A stretch of DNA of 64,000 nucleotides from Streptomyces lomondensis (GTDB lineage: Bacteria > Actinomycetota > Actinomycetes > Streptomycetales > Streptomycetaceae): NCBI RefSeq assembly GCF_014651035.1, contig NZ_BMWC01000013.1, positions 62,001 through 126,000 on the forward strand, read 5' to 3'. The notes below the pieces were generated by a model. The model did no database searches, was not told the origin of the DNA, and worked only from the letters and a program-made list of their open reading frames with translations. Both the position numbers and the translations under genes were made by a program. The stretch's first letter is position 1. Each line of letters starts with the position of its first letter. Positions 33,824 to 43,045 of the stretch are shown one piece after another.

Positions 33824-34660
33824 ATGCGTCGTCGCCTGGCCCGAGCCCTGGCCCGCCCCCTGGTCCTGGCAGCCGCGGCATCCGCGATATCCATGGCTTC
33901 CGCCGCCCCTGCGGCCGCCGACAGCGTGGTCATAGGCGGCTTCCCCGTCGACGCGTCGGAGAGTCCCTGGACGGTGGCCCTGTCCAGTCGTGACCGGTTC
34001 GGGGGTACGCGCGCGGGGCAGTTCTGCGGCGGTGTGGCGGTCGGCCGCAGCACCGTGCTCACCGCGGCTCACTGCATGGACAGGGAGGTCCTGGGCGGGC
34101 CGCCGGAGCGGGTGCGTGACCTCAAGGTCATAGCGGGACGCACAGACCTGCTCTCGGACCGCGACGGTCGGGAGATCGCCGTGCGAGCCGCCTGGGTGAA
34201 CCCGGCGTACGACGGGGTCAGCAACTTCGGGGACTTCGCCGTCCTCAGCCTGGCCGAACGTCTCCCCGCCGACTCGTTGATCGACATGGCGGCGGGCGGT
34301 GACCCCGCGTACGGAGTGGGCGGGGTGGCGACGGTGTACGGGTGGGGCGACACCTCGGGCGCCGGCGAGTATCCGGGCAGACTGCGGGCGGCACGCGTGC
34401 GCGTGCTCCCCGACGCTCTCTGCGAGAAGGCCTATCCGGGCGGTACCGACGGCACCTACGACGCCAGGAGCATGCTGTGCGCGGGGGAGACCGAGGGAGG
34501 CCGGGACGCCTGCCAGGGCGACAGCGGAGGACCACTGGTGGCCCAGGGGCGGTTGATCGGGCTCGTGTCCTGGGGGATCGGCTGCGGACGGGCCGGCAGC
34601 CCGGGGGTGTACATGCGTGTGTCGGACATCATGCGGACGCTCGGCTGGACACGAGTGTGA
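33824..34660 (+). CDS. Secreted trypsin-like serine protease (S1A)
   Basis: The 278-residue protein has a signal peptide (MRRRLARALARPLVLAAAAS, ending around AAPAAADS) followed directly by VIGGFPVD, the mature N-terminus typical of S1 proteases with little or no pro-region. The catalytic triad is visible: His in LTAAHCMD, Asp in NFGDFAVLSL, Ser in ACQGDSGGPLV. Cysteines flank the active site for disulfides. The enzyme is predicted to be extracellular with trypsin-like specificity (Asp at the start of DACQGDSGG). ATG 33824 has AGGAG at 5 nt. It is bounded by terminators, so monocistronic. Confidence 0.94.
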   Translation: MRRRLARALARPLVLAAAASAISMASAAPAAADSVVIGGFPVDASESPWTVALSSRDRFGGTRAGQFCGGVAVGRSTVLTAAHCMDREVLGGPPERVRDLKVIAGRTDLLSDRDGREIAVRAAWVNPAYDGVSNFGDFAVLSLAERLPADSLIDMAAGGDPAYGVGGVATVYGWGDTSGAGEYPGRLRAARVRVLPDALCEKAYPGGTDGTYDARSMLCAGETEGGRDACQGDSGGPLVAQGRLIGLVSWGIGCGRAGSPGVYMRVSDIMRTLGWTRV

Positions 34661-34712
34661 GAGCGGGCACGCGGCGTCCGACGGGCCCGCTGAGGGGCTT
34701 GTGGGGACGAGG

Positions 34713-34750
34713 ACGGGCGGCTGCCCCTGGATGGAGAGGCAGCCGCCCGT
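34713..34750. terminator. Bidirectional terminator, protease / DUF7455
   Basis: A perfect 13-bp stem (34713-34725 with 34738-34750) and 12-nt loop lie between the convergent genes. Confidence 0.85.
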
Positions 34751-34793
34751 TCACCGGCCTGTGCCGGGCTGGCTCGTCGTCGGACGCGAGGTG

Positions 34794-35024
34794 TCAGCGC
34801 TCTTCTTCGGAGGCGGTCGCGGGAGCGGACGTCAGCCGCTCCGTCTCGTCCTGTATCTCAGCGGCGATCTTCTTGAGTTCCGGCTCGAACTTGCGCCCGT
34901 GGTGGGCACAGAAGAGCAGCTCTCCGCCGCTGAGCAGGACGACGCGCAGGTACGCCTGGGCGCCGCAGCGGTCGCAGCGATCAGCGGCCGTCAACTGGCT
35001 CGCAGGGGTCAGAACAGTAGTCAC
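34794..35024 (-). CDS. Small zinc-ribbon protein, DUF7455 type
   Basis: The 76-residue protein has CDRCGAQAYLRVVL and, after a beta-turn, LFCAHHGRKFEPEL, giving a Cys2-Cys/His zinc-ribbon-like site. It is a widespread actinobacterial small protein, usually beside sigma-factor or topoisomerase genes, with no assigned function. GTG 35024 has AGAGG at 5 nt. TTGACC upstream (near 35066) may be its -35. It is divergent from parE. Confidence 0.82.
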   Translation of the reverse strand: MTTVLTPASQLTAADRCDRCGAQAYLRVVLLSGGELLFCAHHGRKFEPELKKIAAEIQDETERLTSAPATASEEER

Positions 35025-35466
35025 GTCGCCTCTTCTCTAGCTCGACGAGCTGTCGTACCAGGGTCAACATCCAACCAGCCCCAAAACGTTCCCGCTCGTG
35101 GCTTCTCCTCGAAAAAATCTTTGCGAGGCGGCTGTCTGCTGCCGGTTGGCGGCGAATGTGCCGTATTGCGTGTCTATGTGTCTTACGGAGCTTCGCGTTG
35201 TATCGGTGGTCGGTCCTCCCGGCTGGGTTGCCGGTTGTTCATGAGGACGTGCCCGGAGCCTAAATGGTTCATGCCTGGAAGGGAACGTGATGTGTGCTTC
35301 ACTCCATCGAGGGATCGAACAGGCATGCGAGCCTGGACTAGTGTGAGTTTCCGGCGAGGGTGGCGTTACAACGGCTCTACCAGGCCTCGGTACCCTCTCA
35401 CCGGTGACTGAAGCCGCGCCCTTACCCATGAGGGCCCCATCTGAAATTCAGCGAGGAGCGAACCGC
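35025..35466. other. Divergent DUF7455 / parE control region
   Basis: This 442-bp region is more AT-rich than its surroundings. A promoter for parE is visible as TTACAA (35366-35371), 19 bp, TACCCT (35391-35396). In-frame GTG 35404 lies 7 nt past that -10. No hairpin or known riboswitch was recognised. Confidence 0.55.
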
Positions 35467-37590
35467 GTGACCGCCGACACGTCCGTGCCGTCCACAGCTC
35501 TGCTGGCAGGAGCAGACCGGGACGGTTCCAACTACACCGCGCGGCACCTGCTCGTCCTCGAGGGGCTCGAGGCCGTGCGCAAGCGTCCGGGCATGTACAT
35601 CGGGTCGACCGACAGCCGCGGTCTGATGCACTGCCTCTGGGAGATCATCGACAACTCCGTCGACGAGGCTCTCGGGGGCTACTGCGACCACATCGAGGTG
35701 ATCCTCCAGGACGACGGTTCCGTGGAGGTGCGGGACAACGGCCGGGGCATCCCGGTCGACGTCGAGCCCAAGACCGGCCTCTCCGGTGTCGAGGTCGTCA
35801 TGACCAAGCTGCACGCCGGCGGCAAGTTCGGCGGCGGCTCCTACGCCGCCTCGGGTGGTCTGCACGGCGTCGGAGCCTCCGTGGTGAACGCCCTGTCCGC
35901 CCGCCTGGACGTCGAGGTGGACCGCGGCGGGCACACCCACGCCATCAGCTTCCGGCGCGGTGTTCCCGGCGCCTTCGCCGGGAACGGCCCGGACGCGAGG
36001 TTCGAGGCCAAGAGCGGCCTGCGCAAGGCCAAGAGGATCCCGAAGACCCGCACCGGCACGCGCGTGCGGTACTGGGCCGACCGCCAGATCTTCCTCAAGG
36101 ACGCCAAGCTCTCCCTGGAGACGCTGCACCAGCGCGCCCGCCAGACCGCGTTCCTGGTCCCCGGCCTGACCATCGTCGTCCGCGACGAGTTCGGCCTCGG
36201 CGAGGGCGGCAGCAAGGGCGAGGAGTCCTTCCGCTTCGACGGCGGAATCAGCGAGTTCTGCGAGTACCTGGCCACCGACAAGCCGGTCTGCGACGTCCTC
36301 CGGTTCTCCGGCCAGGGCACCTTCAGGGAGACCGTCCCGGTCCTGGACGAGCACGGCCAGATGACCCCCACCCAGGTCACCCGTGAGCTGGACGTCGACG
36401 TCGCCCTGAGGTGGGGCACGGGGTACGACACGACCCTGAGGTCGTTCGTGAACATCATCGCCACCCCCAAGGGCGGTACCCACGTCGCCGGCTTCGAGCA
36501 GGCCGTGGCCAGCACGATGAACGAGGTGCTGCGGGCCAAGAAGCTCCTGCGCGTCGCCGAGGACGACATCGTCAAGGACGACGCCCTGGAGGGCCTGACC
36601 GCGGTCGTCACCGTGCGCCTGGCCGAGCCCCAGTTCGAAGGCCAGACCAAGGAGGTCCTCGGGACCTCGGCGGCCCGCCGCATCGTGAGCAACGTGGTCG
36701 CCAAGGAACTCAAGGCGTTCCTGACGTCCACCAAGCGCGACGCCGCCCAGCAGGCCCGTGTCGTGCTGGAGAAGGCCGTCGCCGCGGCCCGTACGCGTAT
36801 CGCCGCCCGGCAGCACAAGGACGCGCAGCGCCGCAAGACGGCCCTGGAGTCCTCCTCCCTGCCGGCCAAGCTCGCCGACTGCCGGAGCGACGACGTCGAC
36901 CGCAGCGAGCTCTTCATCGTCGAGGGCGACTCCGCGCTCGGTACGGCGAAGCTCGCCCGGAACTCCGAGTTCCAGGCGTTGCTGCCGATCCGAGGCAAGA
37001 TCCTCAACGTCCAGAAGTCGTCCGTGACGGACATGCTGAAGAACGCCGAGTGCGGGGCGATCATCCAGGTCATAGGAGCAGGCTCGGGCCGGACCTTCGA
37101 CATCGACACCGCCCGCTACGGCAAGATCATCATGATGACCGACGCCGACGTCGACGGCTCGCACATCCGCACCCTGCTCCTGACCCTGTTCCACCGGTAC
37201 ATGCGGCCCATGGTCGAGGCAGGCCGGGTCTTCGCGGCGGTGCCGCCGCTGCACCGGATCGAGATCGTCCAGCCGAAGAAGGGCCAGGACAAGTACGTCT
37301 ATACGTACTCGGACCGTGAGCTGCGCGACAAGCTCATGGAGTTCCAGAGCAAGGGCATCCGCTACAAGGACTCGATCCAGCGCTACAAGGGCCTCGGTGA
37401 GATGGACGCCGACCAGCTGGCCGAGACGACGATGGACCCGCGCCACCGCACCCTGCGCCGGATCAACCTCTCCGACCTGGAGGCGGCCGAGCAGGTCTTC
37501 GACCTGCTGATGGGCAACGACGTCGCTCCGCGCAAGGAGTTCATCTCCAACTCGGCGGCGACGCTGGATCGGTCGCGGATCGACGCGTAG
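35467..37590 (+). CDS. parE: DNA topoisomerase IV subunit B
   Basis: The 707-residue ATPase subunit of the decatenating type II topoisomerase has a GHKL ATPase domain (EIIDNSVDEALGG, DNGRGIPVDVEPKTG, GGLHGVGASVVNALS) and a TOPRIM domain (FIVEGDSALG, MTDADVDGSHIRTLLLTLF). It partners with parC at 51784-54240. GTG 35467 has GAGGAG at 8 nt and begins VTADTSVPSTALL, as in related proteins. GTG 35404 would give a 21-residue extension from a leaderless message and cannot be excluded. Streptomyces keep this pair in addition to gyrAB. Confidence 0.95.
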   Translation: MTADTSVPSTALLAGADRDGSNYTARHLLVLEGLEAVRKRPGMYIGSTDSRGLMHCLWEIIDNSVDEALGGYCDHIEVILQDDGSVEVRDNGRGIPVDVEPKTGLSGVEVVMTKLHAGGKFGGGSYAASGGLHGVGASVVNALSARLDVEVDRGGHTHAISFRRGVPGAFAGNGPDARFEAKSGLRKAKRIPKTRTGTRVRYWADRQIFLKDAKLSLETLHQRARQTAFLVPGLTIVVRDEFGLGEGGSKGEESFRFDGGISEFCEYLATDKPVCDVLRFSGQGTFRETVPVLDEHGQMTPTQVTRELDVDVALRWGTGYDTTLRSFVNIIATPKGGTHVAGFEQAVASTMNEVLRAKKLLRVAEDDIVKDDALEGLTAVVTVRLAEPQFEGQTKEVLGTSAARRIVSNVVAKELKAFLTSTKRDAAQQARVVLEKAVAAARTRIAARQHKDAQRRKTALESSSLPAKLADCRSDDVDRSELFIVEGDSALGTAKLARNSEFQALLPIRGKILNVQKSSVTDMLKNAECGAIIQVIGAGSGRTFDIDTARYGKIIMMTDADVDGSHIRTLLLTLFHRYMRPMVEAGRVFAAVPPLHRIEIVQPKKGQDKYVYTYSDRELRDKLMEFQSKGIRYKDSIQRYKGLGEMDADQLAETTMDPRHRTLRRINLSDLEAAEQVFDLLMGNDVAPRKEFISNSAATLDRSRIDA

Positions 37591-37674
37591 CCGCCGGTGC
37601 CGGGCCGGGGGCGTCGGACCTGGTCGTAGCCTGCTGTGACCGTGTGGTGCACGCACACAGTCCGAACCGCTCGT

Positions 37675-37721
37675 GGACACCGCCGGTGCTGCCCTGACTG
37701 GGGCGGGCACCGGCGGTGTCC
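37675..37721 (+). terminator. Terminator of parE
   Basis: Perfect 15-bp stem (GGACACCGCCGGTGC with its complement) and a partly paired GC loop, 85 bp after the stop. Confidence 0.8.
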
Positions 37722-37833
37722 GTGTGAGGGCTTCCCGCACGGCACGGGCAGGTCCGGGAGCGAGGGACGGTTTCGGAACGTGCCCGAGCCCGCCGGGAGT
37801 GAGGAGTGCGGATCCGGCCGTGCCCCTGGCTCA

Positions 37834-37871
37834 CCCGCGGCGGCGCCGCTGTTCACGGCGCCATCCGCATG
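37834..37871 (-). repeat. Copy B of the 38-nt intergenic element
   Basis: The minus strand reads GCGGAT, GGCGCC, GTGAACAGC, GGCGCC, 34/38 identical to 8021-8058. Both hairpin arms carry C where copy A carries T, keeping base pairing. Confidence 0.5.
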
Positions 37872-38023
37872 CCCTCTCCACCCCTGGGTGGAGACGTGCC
37901 CGGTCGGGGATCCACCCATGATCCACCCGGGCTCCGATCCTGTGACCTGGTCATTTTCCGTAGCGTCGAAGGCGTCGGCGGCACCGGCTGCCGGCACTCC
38001 CTCTCTCGCTCACGGAGGCTGTG

Positions 38024-38548
38024 ATGTCCGGGCTCGTCGACGCGTTGGTGATCGCGGCCGTTGCCGTCCTGGTGATCACCCGGCAGTTCCGCGCAAGCCG
38101 GATCGACGGTGATCGCCGCTGGTGGCTCCTGCCCGCGATACTCGTCGTCGTCGCGCTGCGCGAGCCCGGCATACTCGACGCCCACCACCCCACGGCCTCG
38201 GCGCTGCTGCTCGGCGCCGAACTGCTCGTCGGCCTGGCCACCGGCGCCGGCTGGGCCTGGACCAGCCGCATCTGGTCGGCCCCGGACGGCTCGGTGTGGT
38301 GCAAGAGCAGCACGGCGAGTGCCGCCGTCTGGGGCGTCGGCATCGGACTGCGCGTCAGCCTCCTCGCCCTCGGCGCGGCGGTGGGCGTTCACCAGGACAG
38401 CTCCGCCCTGCTGCTGGGACTGGCCGGCACCCTGCTCGTCCGGTCCGGAATCCTGGCCCGGCGAGCTCAATCCCTGCGCGCCACCGCGCCCTTGAGCGGA
38501 GCGTACGGTGACAGCACGACACGGCCCGCGGGGAAGGAGCGTGTGTGA
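38024..38548 (+). CDS. DUF1453-type membrane protein
   Basis: The 174-residue protein has about four transmembrane segments (starting SGLVDALVIAAVAVLVITRQ) and a conserved RWWLLPAILVVVALREPG stretch, similar to CcdC/DUF1453 proteins of actinobacteria. Its stop overlaps the sensor kinase start by 4 nt (38545-38548), so it is translationally coupled and may modulate that kinase. GGAGG precedes ATG 38024. The function is not established. Confidence 0.7.
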   Translation: MSGLVDALVIAAVAVLVITRQFRASRIDGDRRWWLLPAILVVVALREPGILDAHHPTASALLLGAELLVGLATGAGWAWTSRIWSAPDGSVWCKSSTASAAVWGVGIGLRVSLLALGAAVGVHQDSSALLLGLAGTLLVRSGILARRAQSLRATAPLSGAYGDSTTRPAGKERV

Positions 38549-39696
38549 AGGAGAAAGCCTGGACACGCTGGCCTTCCCGGGAGGCACTGAGCCGCGAGGG
38601 GCTCTCTCGCTCCCGGTGCCTGCTGGCCTGGACGGTGCGGGCCCTGGTTCTCGGCGTGCTGCTGTGGGGTGCCTTCGCCGACAGCAAGGTGGGCGGCTGG
38701 AAGGCGGCGGCCGGTGCCGGAGGAGTGCTTCTGGCGGCACTGCTCGCCTGGTCGTTCTTCCGGACCACGCTCCAGCACCGGCTGTGGTCGTCGCTGGCGT
38801 CGCTCGCGCTGCTCCAGGGCGTCGCCGTCGCGGCCCAGATGTCGGGATTCACAGTGGCGGCCCTCGTCATGTGGTGCGGGTGCGCCGTCTCGGCACTGGA
38901 GCGCCTGCCACCCGCCATCGCCCTCACCACAGCGGGCGTGGCATTCGGTTGCTACGGGTTCGTCAACGACAGCGATCCCCTGACGACGGTGGTCACCGGC
39001 GTCGGCCTCGCCCTGGCCGGCTACACACTGCGCCTCGACGCCGAGGCGCGTGCCGGCGCCCAGCGGCTGCTCGCCCAGGAGCGGGCCGCGCGCGCGGCCG
39101 AGGCGGAGACGGCGGCGCTCGCCGAGCGGGCCCGCATAGCGCGGGAGATTCACGACGTGCTGGCCCACAGCCTCTCGGCCCAGCTCGTACACCTGGAGGC
39201 GGCCCGGCTGCTGATCGAGCGAGGCGGGAAACGAGAGCGCGTGCTCGAACGAGTGGTTGCGGCACGGGAGATGGCGCGCGGCGGGCTGGCCGAGACCCGT
39301 CAGGCGCTCTCCGCCCTGCGCGGGGACATGACCCCGCTGGAGGACTTTCTCAACCAGCTGGTGGGGACGGCCGACGGCGCCGAGATCACCATCACGGGTG
39401 AACGCAGGACACTGCCGGCCGAGGCCTCGCAGACCGTGCGCAGAGCGGCCCAGGAGGCCCTGACGAACGCCCGCAAGCACGCCCCGGGCGCCAAGGTGCG
39501 CCTTCGGCTCGACTACCGCCCGCACGAAGTGACCCTGGACGTACGGGACTCGGGCGGCTCGCCGGGCGAGCTGACCGGGACGGGCGCCGGGTACGGTCTG
39601 CTGGGCATGCGGGAGCGTGCCGAGCTGCTGGGCGGCTCGCTCGAGGCAGGCCCGGGCGAGGAGGGGTTCGTGGTGACGTTGAAGGTGCCGGTATGA
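38545..39696 (+). CDS. NarL-family sensor histidine kinase
   Basis: The 383-residue membrane kinase has four to five N-terminal transmembrane segments up to about residue 150. A HisKA_3 dimerisation domain follows with the phosphoacceptor in IAREIHDVLAHSLSAQL, and an HATPase_c domain whose G-box reads GAGYGLLGMRERAELLGG. It lacks a large extracytoplasmic sensor, so it probably senses at or within the membrane. GTG 38545 has GGAAGGAG at 8 nt. It overlaps both the DUF1453 gene and the response regulator gene by 4 nt. Confidence 0.92.
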   Translation: MKEKAWTRWPSREALSREGLSRSRCLLAWTVRALVLGVLLWGAFADSKVGGWKAAAGAGGVLLAALLAWSFFRTTLQHRLWSSLASLALLQGVAVAAQMSGFTVAALVMWCGCAVSALERLPPAIALTTAGVAFGCYGFVNDSDPLTTVVTGVGLALAGYTLRLDAEARAGAQRLLAQERAARAAEAETAALAERARIAREIHDVLAHSLSAQLVHLEAARLLIERGGKRERVLERVVAAREMARGGLAETRQALSALRGDMTPLEDFLNQLVGTADGAEITITGERRTLPAEASQTVRRAAQEALTNARKHAPGAKVRLRLDYRPHEVTLDVRDSGGSPGELTGTGAGYGLLGMRERAELLGGSLEAGPGEEGFVVTLKVPV

Positions 39697-40376
39697 CGGA
39701 GGAGGCCGAGCGGAAGACCGCTCGGGTGGTGGTCGCGGACGACCAGACCGTGGTGCGGGAGGGCATCGTGATGCTGCTCGGCCTGCTGCCCGGGATCGAG
39801 GTCATCGGTGCCGCGGGAGACGGGGAGGAGGCGGTGCGGCTGGTCGGCGAACTAGCCCCGGACGTGGTGCTGATGGACCTGCGTATGCCCCGCTGCGACG
39901 GAGTGGAGGCGACCCGCAGGATCCGTGCGGAGCATTCCGGGACGCAGGTCGTGGTGCTCACGACGTACGCCGACGACGAGTCGCTGTTCCCGGCGCTGGC
40001 AGCGGGAGCGCGCGGCTACCTCACCAAGGACGCGGACGGAGACGAGATCGTGCGGGCCGTGCACAGCGTGCTGTCCGGGGACGCGGGACTCTCGCCGAGC
40101 ATCCAGCGGCGGCTCCTGGAGCGCCTGACCGAGGCCGAACTCAGACCGGCCCCGCCCCGGGAGGCGCCGGACGGGCTCACCGCGCGGGAGACGGAGGTGC
40201 TGGTCCTCATCGCCGAGGGGCTCAGCAACCAGGAGATCGCCCGCCGACTGCATGTCTCGACCGCCACCGTGAAGACCCACATCAACAACATGTTCACGAA
40301 GACGGGGCTCAAGGACCGTGCGCAGGCGGTGCGTTACGCGTACGGGAAGGGGCTGGTGCGGCCACCAGCGGGTTGA
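39693..40376 (+). CDS. LuxR/NarL-family response regulator
   Basis: The 227-residue cognate regulator has a receiver domain with the phosphorylatable Asp in DVVLMDLRMPRCDG and conserved Lys in YLTKDADGDE. The C-terminal LuxR helix-turn-helix is LTARETEVLVLIAEGLSNQEIARRLHVS. ATG 39693 overlaps the kinase stop (ATGA), so production is coupled. The operon of membrane protein, kinase and regulator resembles LiaFSR-like envelope-stress modules, an inference from layout only. Confidence 0.94.
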   Translation: MTEEAERKTARVVVADDQTVVREGIVMLLGLLPGIEVIGAAGDGEEAVRLVGELAPDVVLMDLRMPRCDGVEATRRIRAEHSGTQVVVLTTYADDESLFPALAAGARGYLTKDADGDEIVRAVHSVLSGDAGLSPSIQRRLLERLTEAELRPAPPREAPDGLTARETEVLVLIAEGLSNQEIARRLHVSTATVKTHINNMFTKTGLKDRAQAVRYAYGKGLVRPPAG

Positions 40377-40445
40377 GTCACCTGATGGGGTGAAGAGCGA
40401 GGGGAAGAAGAGTCGGGGATCTTCCCGTTCTGTCCATCCTTGGGC

Positions 40446-41006
40446 ATGCAGCCACGCAAGGGCCGTCCCCGAGGAGTCGGGGCTGGTCAGGAGAGTTCGG
40501 TCGAGCATCTCGACCGTCAAGGCCCGGTACCGGCCGAGGAGGCCGGACAGCTGAGGTACGACGACCCCTGGTACGACGCTCTCGCCTCCGGCTGGGGTGA
40601 GTCGGCCGGTGCCGGGGTGCCCACTCCGGCGGTGGTGCCGTCGGCGCGCGGGGAGGGCGAGAGCGGGGTCGCGACGGCCGACGTGTACCTGGAAGTCCAG
40701 CGCAGCGAGGCCTTCCAGGAGGTGCGGCGGCGGTACCGGAGGTTCGTGGTTCCGGCCTTCGTGGCCCTCTTCGCCTGGTACGTGGGCTACGTCGTCGCTG
40801 CTACGACCGCACCGGAGCTGATGGCCCGGCCCGTGGCGGGAGCGGTGAACGTGGCGATGGTGGCCGGGCTCGGGCAGTTTCTGACCACCTTCCTGTTCAC
40901 CTGGGCGTACGCGCGGCACGCGCGGCTGCGCCGGGACCGGGCGGCGCTCGAGCTGCGGTGGGACACGCAGGAGCTGACGCGTGGCGTGAACGGCGGTGTC
41001 TCGTGA
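40446..41006 (+). CDS. DUF485 membrane protein, symporter partner
   Basis: The 186-residue protein has a C-terminal DUF485 domain of two transmembrane helices (FVVPAFVALFAWYVGYVVAA and VAMVAGLGQFLTTFLFTWAY) and the RLRRDRAALELRWDTQEL tail. DUF485 proteins are routinely encoded just before acetate-type sodium:solute symporters, as here, with a 4-nt overlap. The N-terminal 80 residues are acidic and variable. ATG 40446 follows CATCCT (40435-40440) closely, so a leaderless start is possible; TTG 40440 is the alternative. Confidence 0.85.
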   Translation: MQPRKGRPRGVGAGQESSVEHLDRQGPVPAEEAGQLRYDDPWYDALASGWGESAGAGVPTPAVVPSARGEGESGVATADVYLEVQRSEAFQEVRRRYRRFVVPAFVALFAWYVGYVVAATTAPELMARPVAGAVNVAMVAGLGQFLTTFLFTWAYARHARLRRDRAALELRWDTQELTRGVNGGVS

Positions 41007-42595
41007 CGGGTGAACACCAGACGCTGGCGCTGTTGCTGTTCAGCGCGTTCGTCGCGGTCACGCTGGGGATCACGACGTGGGTGAGTCGCAACCGGCGCGG
41101 TTCGGCGGAGGAGTTCTACGCGGGCGGGCGGCTCTTCTCACCCATGGAGAATGGTTTTGCCATCGCGGGCGACTACATGTCGGCCGCCTCCTTCCTGGGA
41201 GTCACGGGGCTCATCGCGCTGTTCGGCTACGACGGGTTGCTGTATGTCGTCGGCTTCCTCGTGGCCTGGCTGGTGGTGCTGTTCCTCGTCGCCGAACTGG
41301 TCCGCAACTGCGGCCGGTTCACGCTCGCCGACGTCGTGGCGGCGCGGATGAGGGAGCGGCCGGTACGGATCGCGGCGGGAACCTCCTCGGTCACCGTGTC
41401 CGTTCTGTATCTGGTGGCACAGATGGTCGGCGCGGGCAGCCTGGTGGCGCTGCTGCTCGGTGGGACGAGCGGGGCGGCGCGGGCGTGGACCGTCATCGGT
41501 GTCGGGGCGCTCATGGTGATCTATGTGTCGCTGGGAGGGATGCGTGCGACGACCTGGATTCAGATCGTGAAGGCCGTTCTGCTGCTCGGCGGCACCATCG
41601 CGCTGACGGTGCTCGTCCTGATGCGCTTCCACGGCGACCTGAACCGGCTGCTGCTCACGGCGGCCGAGCGCAGTGGCCACGGGGAGGCGTTCCTGGCTCC
41701 CGGGCTGAAGTACGGCGGGGACTGGACCGCCCGTTTCGACTTCATCAGTCTGGGGCTGGCCCTGGTGCTGGGGACGGCGGGACTCCCGCACATCCTGTCC
41801 CGCTTCTACACCGTGCCCACCGCGCGCGCCGCACGCCGCTCGGTCGTCTGGGCAGTGGGGCTCATCGGCGGCTTCTATCTGATGACGATCGTGCTCGGAT
41901 TCGGCGCGGCCGCCATCGTGGGGCCGGACGCCGTGCGCGGGTCGAACGCCGCCGGGAACACGGCGGTTCCGTTGCTGGCGCTCGATCTGGGCGGTGGTGC
42001 CGGGTCCACGGGTGGAACGGCTCTCTTCGCGATCGTCGCCGCGGTCGCCTTCGCGACGATCCTCGCCGTGGTCGCCGGGATCACGCTGGCGTCCTCGGCG
42101 TCCGTGGCCCACGACCTGTACGCGTCCCTGCGGCGCCGGGGCGGCAAGCCGCGCAGCGAGGTGGCCGTGGCGCGTGTCGCGGCCGTCGGCGTCGGCGTGG
42201 TTGCGATCGCCCTCGGGCTGCTGGCCCGGGACCTCAACGTCGCGTTTCTGGTGGGTCTCGCCTTCGCCGTCGCCGCGTCGGCGAACCTTCCGGTGCTGCT
42301 CTACTCCCTCTTCTGGCGCGGCTTCACCACGCGCGGCGCCGTGTGGGCCGTCTACGGCGGTCTTGTTCCGGCCCTGGTGCTCGTGGTGCTGTCCCCGGTG
42401 GTCTCGGGCAGCCCCGACTCGCTGTTCCCGGGCCTCGACCTCCAGTACTTCCCGCTTCAGAACCCGGGTCTGGTGTCGATCCCGCTGGGCTTCCTCGCGG
42501 GCTGGCTGGGCACGGTCACCTCGGCGGAGGTCCCGGACGAGGCCCGGCACGCGGAGACCGAGGTGCGGTCGCTGACCGGGGCGGGAGCGGCGTAG
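41003..42595 (+). CDS. Cation/acetate-type solute symporter (SSS family)
   Basis: The 530-residue sodium:solute symporter of the ActP-like group has about 13 transmembrane segments, with the family start STWVSR-like TTWVSRNRRGSAEEFYAGGR, then FAIAGDYMSAASFLGVTGLIALFGYDG and the sodium-site region GTAGLPHILSRFYTVPTARAARRS. It probably takes up acetate or a related short monocarboxylate with sodium. GTG 41003 overlaps the DUF485 stop. No terminator is evident downstream, where the gene-remnant region begins. Confidence 0.92.
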   Translation: MTGEHQTLALLLFSAFVAVTLGITTWVSRNRRGSAEEFYAGGRLFSPMENGFAIAGDYMSAASFLGVTGLIALFGYDGLLYVVGFLVAWLVVLFLVAELVRNCGRFTLADVVAARMRERPVRIAAGTSSVTVSVLYLVAQMVGAGSLVALLLGGTSGAARAWTVIGVGALMVIYVSLGGMRATTWIQIVKAVLLLGGTIALTVLVLMRFHGDLNRLLLTAAERSGHGEAFLAPGLKYGGDWTARFDFISLGLALVLGTAGLPHILSRFYTVPTARAARRSVVWAVGLIGGFYLMTIVLGFGAAAIVGPDAVRGSNAAGNTAVPLLALDLGGGAGSTGGTALFAIVAAVAFATILAVVAGITLASSASVAHDLYASLRRRGGKPRSEVAVARVAAVGVGVVAIALGLLARDLNVAFLVGLAFAVAASANLPVLLYSLFWRGFTTRGAVWAVYGGLVPALVLVVLSPVVSGSPDSLFPGLDLQYFPLQNPGLVSIPLGFLAGWLGTVTSAEVPDEARHAETEVRSLTGAGAA

Positions 42596-42620
42596 GGGCT
42601 CTGCCCTCGCCGCCGTGGGG

Positions 42621-42809
42621 CTACGGTGCCACCCGGGGCGGAGCCTGGGTGGTACGCAGGGCGCTGAAGATCCGGACGACCTGTTCCTGGGCGGCGATGC
42701 CACGGCCGCTGCCGACCCGCTCGACGGTGCGGCGCAGGGCGGCATAGGAGTCGAGGCGGGTGTGCAGCGCGGCGAACGTGAAGGGCTTGACCAGGTAGTG
42801 CAGGGCGCA
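42621..42809 (-). pseudogene. Remnant of a CitB-type response regulator
   Basis: The minus-strand frame reads CALHYLVKPFTFAALHTRL, then a DSYAALRRTV segment and a VVRIFSAL segment. This is clearly homologous to the receiver end and linker of the intact regulator just upstream (QYLVKPFAFAGLRAKLEAYAELRRTL). The first ~95 residues and the whole DNA-binding domain are absent. It ends at a stop at 42621. The homology breaks abruptly near 42808, where a different gene fragment begins on the other strand. Confidence 0.65.
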
Positions 42810-43045
42810 GCTGGTCTCCGACCAGGCGGCGGGCGACATCACCTCGCCCAAGGACTGCACGGGCAAGAAGCTCGGCATCACCGGCCTCGGATCCTCGACC
42901 GACTTCCTCAGCAAGTACCTCGCCGTCAAGAACAGGACGCTCCGGTGGATGTCCACCCGCAGCGCGTCCCAGATCACCAAGGACGGCGGGATGCCGGCGG
43001 ACGGGCCCGAGGCGGGCGAGAAGGTGCTCAAGGCGGCTGACAGCC
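42808..43045 (+). pseudogene. Remnant of a periplasmic substrate-binding protein (NMT1/THI5-like)
   Basis: The plus-strand frame reads SPKDCTGKKLGITGLGSSTD, then FLSKYLAVKN, and after a jump DGPEAGEKVLKAADS. These are the conserved KGKKLGVTGLGSSTDFL and C-terminal DGPEAV-KVLKA blocks of nitrate/taurine/thiamine-precursor-type ABC binding proteins. About 150 residues between the blocks and both ends are missing, and no start codon or signal peptide exists. It directly abuts the response-regulator fragment, so a deletion or rearrangement fused two broken genes. Confidence 0.6.

Larger units (their letters stand above)
37591..38023. other. Gap between parE and the DUF1453 operon
   Basis: These 433 bp hold the parE terminator, copy B of the 38-nt element (37834-37871) and a short hairpin with arms CTCCACCC/GGGTGGAG (37876-37893). 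No gene was found. Confidence 0.6.

Noticed and set aside
35422..37740. A 772-codon minus-strand frame opposite parE
   Set aside because: Antisense shadow of a conserved topoisomerase gene with no start signal or domain.
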